A DNA stretch of 64,000 bases from contig JANQPX010000069.1 in the NCBI GenBank assembly GCA_028285265.1, positions 1 through 64,000 of the forward strand, written 5' to 3'. This stretch comes from Geminicoccaceae bacterium. GTDB taxonomy: Bacteria > Pseudomonadota > Alphaproteobacteria > Geminicoccales > Geminicoccaceae. The first letter of the stretch is position 1; each line of letters opens with the position of its first letter. Below the pieces are notes generated by a model. It was not told the DNA's origin, ran no database searches, and saw nothing but the letters and a program-made list of their open reading frames with translations. Positions 55,886 to 63,959 of this stretch are shown here, in pieces. Position numbers and translations under genes: made by a program.

Positions 55886-55938
55886 GGGGCCGGCACGCAG
55901 GATTGCCCGAAGCCTAGATTGCCCAACGTGCCGGTCCC
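55886..55938 (+). promoter_or_regulatory. Hairpin between coxL and coxD
   Basis: GGGGCCGGCACG (55886-55897) pairs with CGTGCCGGTCCC (55927-55938) along 12 bases with one G-U pair, and the loop contains the direct repeat GATTGCCC (55901-55908 and 55917-55924). It begins 12 bases after the coxL stop, and coxD starts 12 bases after it. There is no T run directly behind it. It could stabilise the coxMSL mRNA or lower read-through into coxDEF, which are needed in smaller amounts. Confidence 0.6.
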
Positions 55939-55950
55939 ATCTTCTTTATC

Positions 55951-56829
55951 ATGAAGAACGTTGATGACCTTCAACAACGCCTAGCTGCCTCAGGCTACGT
56001 CGCCGATTCGATGCTCGCAGCCGCACTTCAGCTAACGCTTCAACTTGGCCGGCCACTATTGCTTGAAGGCGAAGCCGGCGTTGGGAAGACTGAAATCGGT
56101 AAGACGCTGGCAGTTTTGCAAGGCACGCAATTGATCCGCTTGCAGTGTTATGAAGGCCTCGATGCCAACCAGGCGATCTATGAGTGGAACTATCGACGCC
56201 AGTTACTCGCGATCAAAGCTCAGGAGCAGGAAGGTCGTTCGGCGGACGACATTGAAGCTGACATATTCTCGGAGAGGTTTCTTCTCAAGAGGCCACTTCT
56301 CGAAGCGATCTCGGCCGAGAAACCTCCCGTCCTGCTGATCGATGAAATTGATCGTGCCGATGAGGAATTCGAGGCGTATCTATTGGAGATCCTCGCCGAC
56401 TTCCAAGTGACTATTCCTGAACTAGGTACGATCGAGGCCGTCTCGATCCCCACCGTCATACTCACGAGTAACGGTACCCGTGCTCTTTCCGACGCCCTGC
56501 GTCGGCGTTGTCTCTACAGCTATATCGACTTTCCCGATGAGGCCCGGGAACGCGAGATTATCAAGCGTCGATTGCCTTGCGTTGAGCAGGAATTGGCAGA
56601 GCAGATCGCGCGATTTATCCAATGCCTTCGTAAAGAGGAACTGGAAAAAACGCCAGGGATTGCAGAGACTTTGGATTGGGCCGCGGCGCTCATCGGCCTC
56701 GAAATCAGGACGCTGGATTGTGATCCCGAGATCTTGCGGACAACGTTGATTTGTCTCCTCAAGACTGAGACAGACCAGGCAACGATTTCGAAAGAGGTGG
56801 TAAGTCGACTCGCAGGGCAGGCGGCATGA
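55951..56829 (+). CDS. coxD: CoxD, MoxR-type AAA+ ATPase for CODH maturation
   Basis: 292 residues. Walker A GEAGVGKTE, Walker B VLLIDEIDRADEE and sensor 1 TSNGTRALSDALRRRC identify a MoxR AAA+ ATPase; the stretch RLQCYEGLDANQAIYEWNYRRQLL is typical of CoxD. In Oligotropha CoxD is needed for insertion of sulfur and copper into the active site. It works with the VWA protein CoxE, whose gene overlaps in ATGA. Confidence 0.93.
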   Translation: MKNVDDLQQRLAASGYVADSMLAAALQLTLQLGRPLLLEGEAGVGKTEIGKTLAVLQGTQLIRLQCYEGLDANQAIYEWNYRRQLLAIKAQEQEGRSADDIEADIFSERFLLKRPLLEAISAEKPPVLLIDEIDRADEEFEAYLLEILADFQVTIPELGTIEAVSIPTVILTSNGTRALSDALRRRCLYSYIDFPDEAREREIIKRRLPCVEQELAEQIARFIQCLRKEELEKTPGIAETLDWAAALIGLEIRTLDCDPEILRTTLICLLKTETDQATISKEVVSRLAGQAA

Positions 56830-58010
56830 CGGCGGCACGCGACGGAACCGCAGCAGCCATGGTTGGATTCATTCACCATCTCCGCGCCAACGATTTTGCG
56901 GTTGGCTCTCAAGAGACTGAGATAGCTCTTACCCTCCTGACGGATGAGAATTGGCTCCCTCCAGATCGGGCAAGGTCAGGGCTACGCTCCATCCTTGCCT
57001 CATGCAAGGACGATTGGGAGCGCTTCGATGATCTGTTTGAGGCTTATTGGTTCAGGCGCGGCCGTGTGCGCCAGAGAGCGCGTGAAGCTAGAAACGGCGG
57101 TGCTGAGGATAAGCAACATCCTGCTATATGGAAGGCTCATCTAAGCGATGGCTTGCGTGACGGCGGGGCGTTGGCACGATCGGCGCAGCAAGAAACCGTC
57201 GATGAAGCCGATGCCGACATGACAACTGGCCAAAGCCGCTTTGTTGCAACGCCGGAGAATCTCCTCAGGCGTACCGACCTTCGTCACATCACTGATCCGG
57301 AGGAGATGAAGGCAGCGGAGCTTCTCGCGCGTCGCCTCGCAGCCGCAATACACTACCGCCTTTGCCGCCGTTATCGCTCGCAAAGAGGCGGTTCAAGGCT
57401 CGATCTTCGACGTACCATCCGCGCCAGCCTGTCCGCTGGCGGTGATCCATTTCAACTGGTGGAAAAAGCGCGACCCGATCGTCCCGTTAGATTAGCAGTA
57501 CTCCTTGATGTTTCGGGGTCGATGCAGCCTTACAGCCGATTCTTCCTGCAGTTCATTAAAGGTCTCGTCTGTAGTTGGTTGAAGACGGAGGCTTTTCTCT
57601 TCCACACACGTTTGGTGCGTGTGACCGAGACTATTCGGGACCAGGATGCACTTCGTGCAATGAGCAAACTTGCGCTGATGGCTGAAGGCTTTGGAGGTGG
57701 CACAAAGCTCGCTTCCTGTCTCAAAGTCTTCAATGACCGTTATGCCCGGTCGACATTGGATAGCCGTACCGTGTTTTTCATCCTCTCGGATGGCTACGAC
57801 ACCGGTTCGTGCGAGGACCTTGTTCACGAACTAGCACGTCTGAAAAGACGCGCGCCGCGATTGGTCTGGCTGAATCCCATGCTTGGATGGCGAGGCTATG
57901 AGCCCGTCAATAGGACCATGACGGCTGTCATGCCGCTGATTGATCACTTCGCTGCAGCCCACACCCTCGATGCTCTCGCGGCGATCGAAGGTGATCTTGC
58001 GTCTTTATAG
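56826..58010 (+). CDS. coxE: CoxE, von Willebrand A domain protein for CODH maturation
   Basis: 394 residues. The C-terminal VWA domain has the MIDAS motif VLLDVSGSMQPYSRFFLQFIKGL (Asp-x-Ser-x-Ser) and LSDGYDTGSCEDLV. The N-terminal half is helical and charged (FIHHLRANDFAVGSQETEIAL). It acts with CoxD in assembling the Mo-Cu centre, as inferred from Oligotropha. It begins in the coxD stop codon and lies 12 bases from coxF. Confidence 0.92.
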   Translation: MTAARDGTAAAMVGFIHHLRANDFAVGSQETEIALTLLTDENWLPPDRARSGLRSILASCKDDWERFDDLFEAYWFRRGRVRQRAREARNGGAEDKQHPAIWKAHLSDGLRDGGALARSAQQETVDEADADMTTGQSRFVATPENLLRRTDLRHITDPEEMKAAELLARRLAAAIHYRLCRRYRSQRGGSRLDLRRTIRASLSAGGDPFQLVEKARPDRPVRLAVLLDVSGSMQPYSRFFLQFIKGLVCSWLKTEAFLFHTRLVRVTETIRDQDALRAMSKLALMAEGFGGGTKLASCLKVFNDRYARSTLDSRTVFFILSDGYDTGSCEDLVHELARLKRRAPRLVWLNPMLGWRGYEPVNRTMTAVMPLIDHFAAAHTLDALAAIEGDLASL

Positions 58011-58022
58011 GATCTCGATCCG

Positions 58023-58781
58023 ATGACTCTGACCTTGGACGCCACGATTCGCCTGATTGATGAGCTCCGACAGAACGGAGAGAACTTTTGTGTATGCACT
58101 GTTGTGCGCACGGCGAATGCGACATCTGCAAAGGCTGGAGCAAAAGCTGTCGTGACGGCTGATGGCACTCTGCATGGCTTCGTTGGCGGTGGATGTGTCC
58201 AAGGGGCCGTGAGAGAGGCTGCTTTGGATGTCTTGAAGGTGGGTCAGCCGCGGCTGATGCGTGTGAAGCCTAAGGATGAGGTTGTCGCTAGGACTGATCA
58301 AGATGGGGTCGAGTTGTATGGGTCCAGTTGTCCAAGTGGAGGTACAGTGGAGTTCTTTCTGGAGCCGACCCGCCTGCGTATGCGGCTGGTCATTCTGGGC
58401 GAAGCTCCTGTGGCCGACGCTCTTGCTCGAGTGGGCAGGGCAGTCGGTAGCGAGACGATGACCCTCAAGTCACTCGGTGGCGCCTTCGATCTTTCGGGCC
58501 TCGATCTTCGCGAGGCAGACTCTATCGTCATTGCCACCCAAGGTAAGAGCGATCGTCAAGCCCTCGAAGCGGCTCTTCAGTCGGAGGCTGGTTATGTCGG
58601 GATGATTGGCAGCCGAAAGAAGATTGGGATGCTTCTCAATCAGATCGGTGGTGACATCTCAGACGCACGAAGGCGGCAACTTTGTGGTCCAGCAGGACTG
58701 GACCTAGGGGCTATCGAGCCTGAGGAGATTGCGGTTGCTGTGATTGGCGAGATTATCCAAAGGCGCCGAAGCGCGCGATAG
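58023..58781 (+). CDS. coxF: CoxF, XdhC-family molybdenum cofactor maturation protein
   Basis: 252 residues of the XdhC/CoxI family, which binds and sulfurates molybdenum cofactor before insertion into hydroxylases. The N-terminal XdhC domain has TVVRTANATSAKAGAKAVV and GFVGGGCVQGAVREAAL with a cysteine, and the C-terminal Rossmann part has ALQSEAGYVGMIGSRKKIGMLL and CGPAGLDLGAIEPEEIAVAVIGEII, all characteristic. Last gene of the cox locus: no coxG (SRPBCC membrane anchor) or coxI follows within the window. Confidence 0.9.
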   Translation: MTLTLDATIRLIDELRQNGENFCVCTVVRTANATSAKAGAKAVVTADGTLHGFVGGGCVQGAVREAALDVLKVGQPRLMRVKPKDEVVARTDQDGVELYGSSCPSGGTVEFFLEPTRLRMRLVILGEAPVADALARVGRAVGSETMTLKSLGGAFDLSGLDLREADSIVIATQGKSDRQALEAALQSEAGYVGMIGSRKKIGMLLNQIGGDISDARRRQLCGPAGLDLGAIEPEEIAVAVIGEIIQRRRSAR

Positions 58782-58961
58782 CTGGTCTGGTTATATAAGT
58801 CATGGCATAAATATAGCGCTCTTTGGCCTTGGGCCAACTTGGTTATCGTCAAGTTGGGATCTTGACTCAACGCATGGTCTGGTAGGTCAAAGACGAGATC
58901 GATATTCTCGGTTACTGCGGTCCTGTGGTGATAAGATATCTCAAGGAAAAGGAGGCGTTTG

Positions 58962-59423
58962 ATGAAGATCGCGGTTGCCGGTGATAGTGCCGGAGAAGGT
59001 CTTGCCCAAATTCTCGTTGAGCATCTGGCTGGCAAGTTTGACGTCGAGGATGCATCACGTACGGGGGATGGAGCGGATCCGTTCTATGCGAACCTTTCCG
59101 ACCGGGTCGCTTCGGCCGTGATGGCCGGCGATTATGATCGAGCGATCCTGATTTGCGGCACAGGAATTGGTGTCGCCATATCTGCGAATAAGGTACCAGG
59201 CATTCGTGCCGCACAGTGTCATGATACCTATTCTGCTGAGCGTGCTGCTCTTTCGAACAACGCTCAGATCATAACCATGGGTGCACGCGTTGTTGGGCCG
59301 GAACTCGCGAAGTGTATTGCCGAAGCGTTTTTAGCGAACGCCCAAGACTTTGACCCCGAAGGCCGATCGGCTGGCAATGTTCAAGCGATCAACGAAGTCG
59401 ACGCAAAGTACAACAAGCGATAA
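58962..59423 (+). CDS. RpiB/LacAB-family sugar-phosphate isomerase, DerI-like
   Basis: About 153 residues. The phosphate-binding and catalytic Cys motif LICGTGIGVAISANKVPGIRAAQ and the second-half NNAQIITMGARVVG identify the family. The N-terminus reads VAGDSAGEGLA instead of the SDHAGF of ribose-5-phosphate isomerase B; that pattern and the C-terminal GNVQAINEVDAKYN fit the tetrose-phosphate isomerases (D-erythrulose-4-phosphate isomerase type). An excellent AAGGAGG site precedes the ATG at 58962. It follows the cox locus by 180 bases and is probably transcribed separately. The exact substrate is uncertain. Confidence 0.85.
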   Translation: MKIAVAGDSAGEGLAQILVEHLAGKFDVEDASRTGDGADPFYANLSDRVASAVMAGDYDRAILICGTGIGVAISANKVPGIRAAQCHDTYSAERAALSNNAQIITMGARVVGPELAKCIAEAFLANAQDFDPEGRSAGNVQAINEVDAKYNKR

Positions 59424-60069
59424 GTACTGATGAACCGGTGCCTTGCGTATTTGACATAATATCGACCACTTGCATCAAAACGAATAGCGACACAATTGGT
59501 GTGCATAGATTGCAGGAATCGTACCGACTTGGAAAACTTAATCTTGCATGCTTTGACAAACGAAATGCGCTTTGGTTAGACCGCCAATAAGGCGCATATC
59601 AAGATTGGGCACATGATTGGCGACAAACAGCACTGACTTCTTCATTGCTGGTCGACCAAGACGCACGCTAGGTCCAAGCAACAGACAGCGACCACTGTAC
59701 CAGAGGCTGGTGACGGTCCGAGATGCACGACCGACCGGTAAACAGGCGCGTGGCCAGGGCCTTGGACGAGCCCCGACGCAGGTCCAGGGGACGATTGACG
59801 GTAGACGCCAGCCCGCGCGCAACCAACTATGATCTGCACAATCAGCGGTAACACCCACGCTTATATAGATACTTCGGGCCTATGACAAAATTGATCATGT
59901 TCTCGGTGACTGAATACGAAGCCCATGCCGGAGCTCTCTTGTTAGGAACGATCGACAGCATAGCAACGAGACCATGTCCGAATGATGACAGCGGTTCAGG
60001 TGCCGCCAGCGGCGCAGGTTGTGCATGTATGATGACGCATCGCTATGTTTGAGCAGCGTGGGCGCCGAC
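59424..60069. other. Intergenic with decayed gene
   Basis: Apart from the PlsC remnant at 59538-59858, the 115 bases after the isomerase gene and the 210 bases before the histidine kinase stop contain no coding potential, RNA gene or repeat that I can identify. Confidence 0.4.
59538..59858 (-). pseudogene. Remnant of a PlsC-type acyltransferase gene
   Basis: The readable end, SVLFVANHVPNLDMRLIGGL with TKAHFVCQSMQ just after, contains the HX4D catalytic motif of 1-acylglycerol-3-phosphate acyltransferases followed by the usual LGAL-x-HFVAKSE-like strand. The frame then stops, and nothing resembling the remaining two thirds of PlsC follows. Upstream, similarity continues only weakly and shifts between frames. 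I read it as a decayed, truncated gene. Confidence 0.5.
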
Positions 60070-61149
60070 TCATAACGTCTCGTGGGGAGGGGCATCAGCT
60101 CGATTGTGAGCCGACGCCTCAAGACGAAGTCTGCAACAAAGGCCCGGGAATACAGCATGGTCACGCGTGTCATGCAGACTGAGTGATCCCTCATGGCGTT
60201 TGACAATCGCAGCAACCATCGCGAGTCCGAGGCCATGTCCCGGAGCAGAACGGCTTTCATCGATTCGAAAGAATCGTTTGGTGGCTTCTTGTTTCAAAGG
60301 ATCCGGAATACCGCTGCCATAGTCGGCAATCTCAACTACAGCCACATCACCCTTAATGCTCACGCTGATATCGATGTCGCTCTTCTCGGGAGAAAATTTG
60401 ATCGCGTTATCGAGAAGGTTGGACATAGCCTGAAAGAGAAGATCGCGATCACCAATGACGGAACAATCGGTAAGACTGGTGTTGATAGCGATGTCTTTGG
60501 CATCAGCTAAAGGCTGATATAAATCGATGGCATCCAGAAGGACCTTGTCCAGACGAATCTCAGCGAAGGTCTGCTTTTGTTTTTCAGCCTCAATTTCGGC
60601 AATTCGCAAGAGAGCGTTGAACATGCTCAGGATGCTGTCGACATCCTCACGCAATGAAGCGCGTAAGGAAGCGTCGTCGACGCGATCGATTTGGGCCTTA
60701 AGTCGTGTGAGGGGGCTTCTGAGATCATGTGCGATATTGTCAGAGACAGCTTGCACACTGCCCATTAGCCCCTCGATTTCACCGAGCATCCGGTTCAGGA
60801 CCAGTGATAATTTGCTTAGGTCGTCCCAGGAACTGTCGATCGGAAGTCGCGCACTCAGTTTCCCCGATGTCATGATGTTGCCGGCGGTATCGGCAATGCG
60901 GTTGATCCGGTTGAAAACGAAGAAGCCGATACCCAAGCTTGCGATCGCACTCAACAGCAAAAAGACAATGAGAGCCCAACCGGCTATGCTTTGTAGAAGG
61001 GACTGAGACCATCCATGATCAGTCGACGTTTCGGAGCCTTCAGCAAGAAGGCTGTACCCGACAAAGCAAGCAGCCAGGATCATGAGGAAAGCAAAAAGCA
61101 GGCCCAATCGTAGACTAGAGCTGCCGCTCAGGGAGCCGATTGCGCGCAT
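60070..61149 (-). CDS. Sensor histidine kinase with HAMP domain
   Basis: 359 residues. Two transmembrane helices (about 14-35 and 55-78) enclose a periplasmic loop of only about 20 residues, too short for a ligand domain, so it probably senses a membrane event or a partner protein. A HAMP linker (about 79-130), the H box with His141 (IAHDLRSPLTRLK), the N box SNLLDNAIKFSP and GHGLGLAMVAAIVKRHEG follow. It starts in the stop codon of the response regulator gene (TGATG), so the pair forms one operon. Confidence 0.92.
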   Translation of the reverse strand: MRAIGSLSGSSSLRLGLLFAFLMILAACFVGYSLLAEGSETSTDHGWSQSLLQSIAGWALIVFLLLSAIASLGIGFFVFNRINRIADTAGNIMTSGKLSARLPIDSSWDDLSKLSLVLNRMLGEIEGLMGSVQAVSDNIAHDLRSPLTRLKAQIDRVDDASLRASLREDVDSILSMFNALLRIAEIEAEKQKQTFAEIRLDKVLLDAIDLYQPLADAKDIAINTSLTDCSVIGDRDLLFQAMSNLLDNAIKFSPEKSDIDISVSIKGDVAVVEIADYGSGIPDPLKQEATKRFFRIDESRSAPGHGLGLAMVAAIVKRHEGSLSLHDTRDHAVFPGLCCRLRLEASAHNRADAPPHETL

Positions 61150-61829
61150 CAGCCGTCAGCAGGGATTTTGTAGCCGGCGCCTCGAACCGTGGTGATGACC
61201 GGCTTGTCGTGGCCTCTATCAATCTTTTGCCTGAGGCGGCTGATATGAACGTCGATGATGTTGGTCTGAGGATCGAAATTATAGTCCCAGACATTCTCGA
61301 GAATCATCGTACGGGTCACCACGTTTCCTTTGTGCCGCAGAAGATACTCAAGGAGTTTGAACTCTGTTGCGTGCAACTCAATCTCGCTGCCACTGCGTGT
61401 CACGGTGCGTGCTAGGAGGTCCATCTCGAGGTCGTGCGCCGCTAACGTTGTGACACGTTCGTCTCTGGCGCCGCCTCGGGTAACGATGACTTCAAGACGG
61501 GCGACGAGTTCCTCAAAAGCAAATGGCTTAACCAAATAGTCATCCGCGCCGGCGCGAAGGCCCTCAACACGATCCTTGACTTTTGATTTGGCACTCAAGA
61601 CCAGCATCGGGGTTCCGATTTTCGATGCACGAAGGGCGTTTAAGATCGCCAAGCCGTCGACCGATGGCAGCATCATGTCGACGATGATCGCATCATACGA
61701 TTCGCACGTCGCCTGAAAGAGACCGTCCCTTCCATCGTGGACGACGTCAACGGTATGGCCGAGCTCGATAAGGCCGGTCCGAACAAACTCAGCGACAGAT
61801 TTGTCATCCTCGATAACTAAAACACGCAT
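61149..61829 (-). CDS. OmpR/PhoB-family response regulator
   Basis: About 226 residues. The receiver domain has VIEDDKSVA, the phospho-accepting Asp51 in AIIVDMMLPSVDG and the Lys in DDYLVKPFAFEELVARL. The C-terminal winged helix shows LTATEFKLLEYLL-type LHATEFKLLEYLLRHKG and NIIDVHISRLRQKID with VRGAGYKI. I chose the ATG at 61829, which has a GAGAGG box and starts directly with the receiver; earlier starts add 64 unrelated residues. First gene of the two-component operon. Its targets are unknown. Confidence 0.94.
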   Translation of the reverse strand: MRVLVIEDDKSVAEFVRTGLIELGHTVDVVHDGRDGLFQATCESYDAIIVDMMLPSVDGLAILNALRASKIGTPMLVLSAKSKVKDRVEGLRAGADDYLVKPFAFEELVARLEVIVTRGGARDERVTTLAAHDLEMDLLARTVTRSGSEIELHATEFKLLEYLLRHKGNVVTRTMILENVWDYNFDPQTNIIDVHISRLRQKIDRGHDKPVITTVRGAGYKIPADG

Positions 61830-62230
61830 AGATGCCTCTCGTTGCAACGACAGACCCAGCGCACTCGTTCTTTGGTGAGTGGCACTAGAGTCGTGGAGCG
61901 CCGCTTTCGATTTCGACGCAGCGCCATTAGGTGCAAGGTCCGCCACGGTCCGGGTCCGAAGCTCCCAGCTGTTTTGATGACATAGGAGTGCCCAACATAG
62001 CGTCCAGCGGCAGGGTTGCACGTCCTTTGGTGCCGTTGAATAAGACCGTGTTTCGTTCGACCAACGTCAGCAAGCGCTTTGCATCTTTGGCGCGGGGGCT
62101 AAGAAAGCTTTCAGAGGAAAATCTATATCGCCGCCTTGATGTTCGCCAAGACCTCGAAGTCGGGCCAATTGACAGCTCGATGAAGAAGGGCGGCAAGGCG
62201 ACAAGTCTGTCGTCTTGCCGCTATCGATAG
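61830..62230. other. Intergenic upstream of the two-component operon
   Basis: About 400 bases between the end of the glutathione-transferase gene and the response regulator, both on the minus strand. Open frames on both strands (about 90 codons) overlap each other and match nothing. It should hold the promoter of the two-component operon; no clear site was seen. Confidence 0.35.
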
Positions 62231-63106
62231 TTATGCCGCTGCTTCGATCTTATCCTGAGTTTTCGTCTCGAAATCGTTGGCGTCATGACGCTCATGGAGC
62301 TGCAATTCGGGGTCGCCGAATGTCCGGTTCACCATGCGGCCCCGTTGCACTGCCGGCCGGTTGTCGATTGTATCGGCCCATCGCATGACGTTCGTGTAGG
62401 ACTCAGCATCAAGAAACTCGGCAGCGTTGTATAAACGGTTCAGCACCAGCTGCCCGTACCAAGGCCAGATTGCAATGTCGGCGATCGTATAGCTATCTCC
62501 GGCAATATACGGTGTCACAGCCAAGCGACGTTCCAAAACGTCGAGCTGGCGTTTGGTCTCCATGGTGAACCTGTCGATGGGATATTGAAATTTCTCCGGC
62601 GCATAGGCGTAGAAGTGCCCAAAGCCGCCTCCAAGATAAGGCGCGCTGCCCATTTGCCAAAACAGCCAAGAGAGGGTCTCGGTGCGTCCGGCTGGATCGT
62701 TGGGTAAGAACGCATCGAACTTCTCAGCGAGATAGAGAAGGATAGCGCCGGATTCGAAAATTCGCGTTGGTCGATCACCGCTTTGGTCCACAAGGGCTGG
62801 AATCTTTGAGTTCGGGTTGATCTCAACAAACCCACTTCCGAACTGATCGCCGTCGCCTATTCTGATCAGCCATGCGTCATATTCTGCATCTTCACGGCCA
62901 ACTGCCAGCAGTTCCTCCAGCATGACGGTGACCTTGACACCGTTTGGCGTTGCGAGCGAATAGAGCTGCAGGGGATGCTTGCCGACAGGCAAGGGCTTTT
63001 CATGAGTTGGACCAGCGATAGGCCGGTTTATGCTGGCGAATTCACCGCCATTTCCCGTGTCCCAGGTCCATACTTTCGGCGGTTCATAAGTCGTTTCGTT
63101 TGTCAT
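62231..63106 (-). CDS. yghU: YghU-type glutathione S-transferase
   Basis: About 291 residues, the length of YghU. Typical features are the N-terminal extension (ETTYEPPKVWTWDTGNGGEFASINRPIAGPT), the thioredoxin-like domain with LYSLATPNGVKVTVMLEELLA, NPNSKIPALVD and FESGAILLYLAEKF, and the helical domain. Enzymes of this group bind two glutathiones and have disulfide-bond reductase activity. I chose the ATG at 63106 (MTNETTYEPP). It lies 64 bases downstream of bdcA on the same strand and may be cotranscribed. Confidence 0.92.
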   Translation of the reverse strand: MTNETTYEPPKVWTWDTGNGGEFASINRPIAGPTHEKPLPVGKHPLQLYSLATPNGVKVTVMLEELLAVGREDAEYDAWLIRIGDGDQFGSGFVEINPNSKIPALVDQSGDRPTRIFESGAILLYLAEKFDAFLPNDPAGRTETLSWLFWQMGSAPYLGGGFGHFYAYAPEKFQYPIDRFTMETKRQLDVLERRLAVTPYIAGDSYTIADIAIWPWYGQLVLNRLYNAAEFLDAESYTNVMRWADTIDNRPAVQRGRMVNRTFGDPELQLHERHDANDFETKTQDKIEAAA

Positions 63107-63170
63107 GAGATGTCTCGCATCTTTTGAGTGCAGGGAAGTCATTTGATCAACGGCTCGATGTCATGCTGGC

Positions 63171-63884
63171 CTAGGCGCCAAAGCCACCGTCAATGGTATG
63201 TTGAGCGCCGGTGACAATCGATGCCTCCGGGCCGACGAGATAGGCAACCATGGCTGCGATTTCATCCGGCCTTGCATGGCGTTTGATCGCCATGAACGAG
63301 TGCATCATCTCCTTCATAGGCCCGTCCGCAGGATTGAGGTCGGTGTCGACGGGACCAGGTTGGACACTGTTGACAGTAATGCCGCGCTCTCCGAAGTCAC
63401 GCGCAAGGCCGCGCACCATGCCCTGGACCGCAGACTTGGTAAGCGCGTAGCCGGCACCTCCTGGGAATGGCATCCGATCACCATTGACAGAGCCGATCAT
63501 GACGATCCGTCCGCCATTTGGCATGTTTCGAGCGGCGCCTACTGCCGCATGGTAGGGGCTGCGGACATTGATATCGATCATGTGATCGATTGCATCGGGA
63601 TCTTGTTCCAATGGGTCTCCGAGCACGGCGACGCCGGCATTGACGACGAGAACGTCGAGAGGCCCTTGATCCTTAATGATCGAAGCTACAGCATCGCGAT
63701 CAGCGCTGTCTGCCTGGACTGCTCGTGCGCCCGTCTTGTCGGCAAGAGTTCTTGCTGCTTCGGTCGAGCCGCCATAGGTGAAGACGGTGTCTGCGCCATC
63801 TTGAGTGAGACGTTCGACAATGGCGGCACCGATGCCGCGGCTTCCTCCAAGAATCAGGGCCTTTTTATCGTCGAGGACAGGCAT
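63171..63884 (-). CDS. bdcA: BdcA-like short-chain dehydrogenase/reductase
   Basis: 237 residues. Classical SDR: the cofactor motif LILGGSRGIGAAIVERL, VVNAGVAVLGD, catalytic Ser in MIGSVNGDRMPF and YALTKSAVQGMVRGLARDFG (Tyr-x3-Lys), QPGPVDTDLNPADGPMKEMMHSFMAIKRH and a C-terminal GAQHTIDGGFGA. The last two segments match E. coli BdcA very closely. BdcA is reported to bind c-di-GMP and favour biofilm dispersal. It diverges from a TetR gene whose first codons resemble BdcR, the same arrangement as in E. coli. Confidence 0.88.
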   Translation of the reverse strand: MPVLDDKKALILGGSRGIGAAIVERLTQDGADTVFTYGGSTEAARTLADKTGARAVQADSADRDAVASIIKDQGPLDVLVVNAGVAVLGDPLEQDPDAIDHMIDINVRSPYHAAVGAARNMPNGGRIVMIGSVNGDRMPFPGGAGYALTKSAVQGMVRGLARDFGERGITVNSVQPGPVDTDLNPADGPMKEMMHSFMAIKRHARPDEIAAMVAYLVGPEASIVTGAQHTIDGGFGA

Positions 63885-63903
63885 CGTCCTTCTCCTTGTT
63901 GAA

Positions 63904-63932
63904 TTGATTAGTGATCGCTATATAAATATCAA
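63904..63932. promoter_or_regulatory. Symmetric divergent promoter/operator between bdcA and bdcR
   Basis: TTGAT (63904-63908) and ATCAA (63928-63932) are inverted repeats. Read on the plus strand, TTGATT, 17 bases and TATCAA form a promoter towards the TetR gene. Read on the minus strand, TTGATA, 16 bases and TAATCA form one towards bdcA. The two promoters share the same DNA, so one bound repressor would silence both genes. Confidence 0.55.
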
Positions 63933-63959
63933 CCGAACGGGCTACAAGCGAAATATGTA

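Noticed and set aside
50694..58961. Search for a coxG (SRPBCC anchor) or coxI gene within the cox locus
   Set aside because: Every gap in the locus is shorter than 200 bases and all larger frames are accounted for, so neither gene is present here.
63198..63902. A 234-codon plus-strand frame
   Set aside because: It is exactly antisense to bdcA, whose catalytic motifs are intact; the antisense protein has no recognisable domain.
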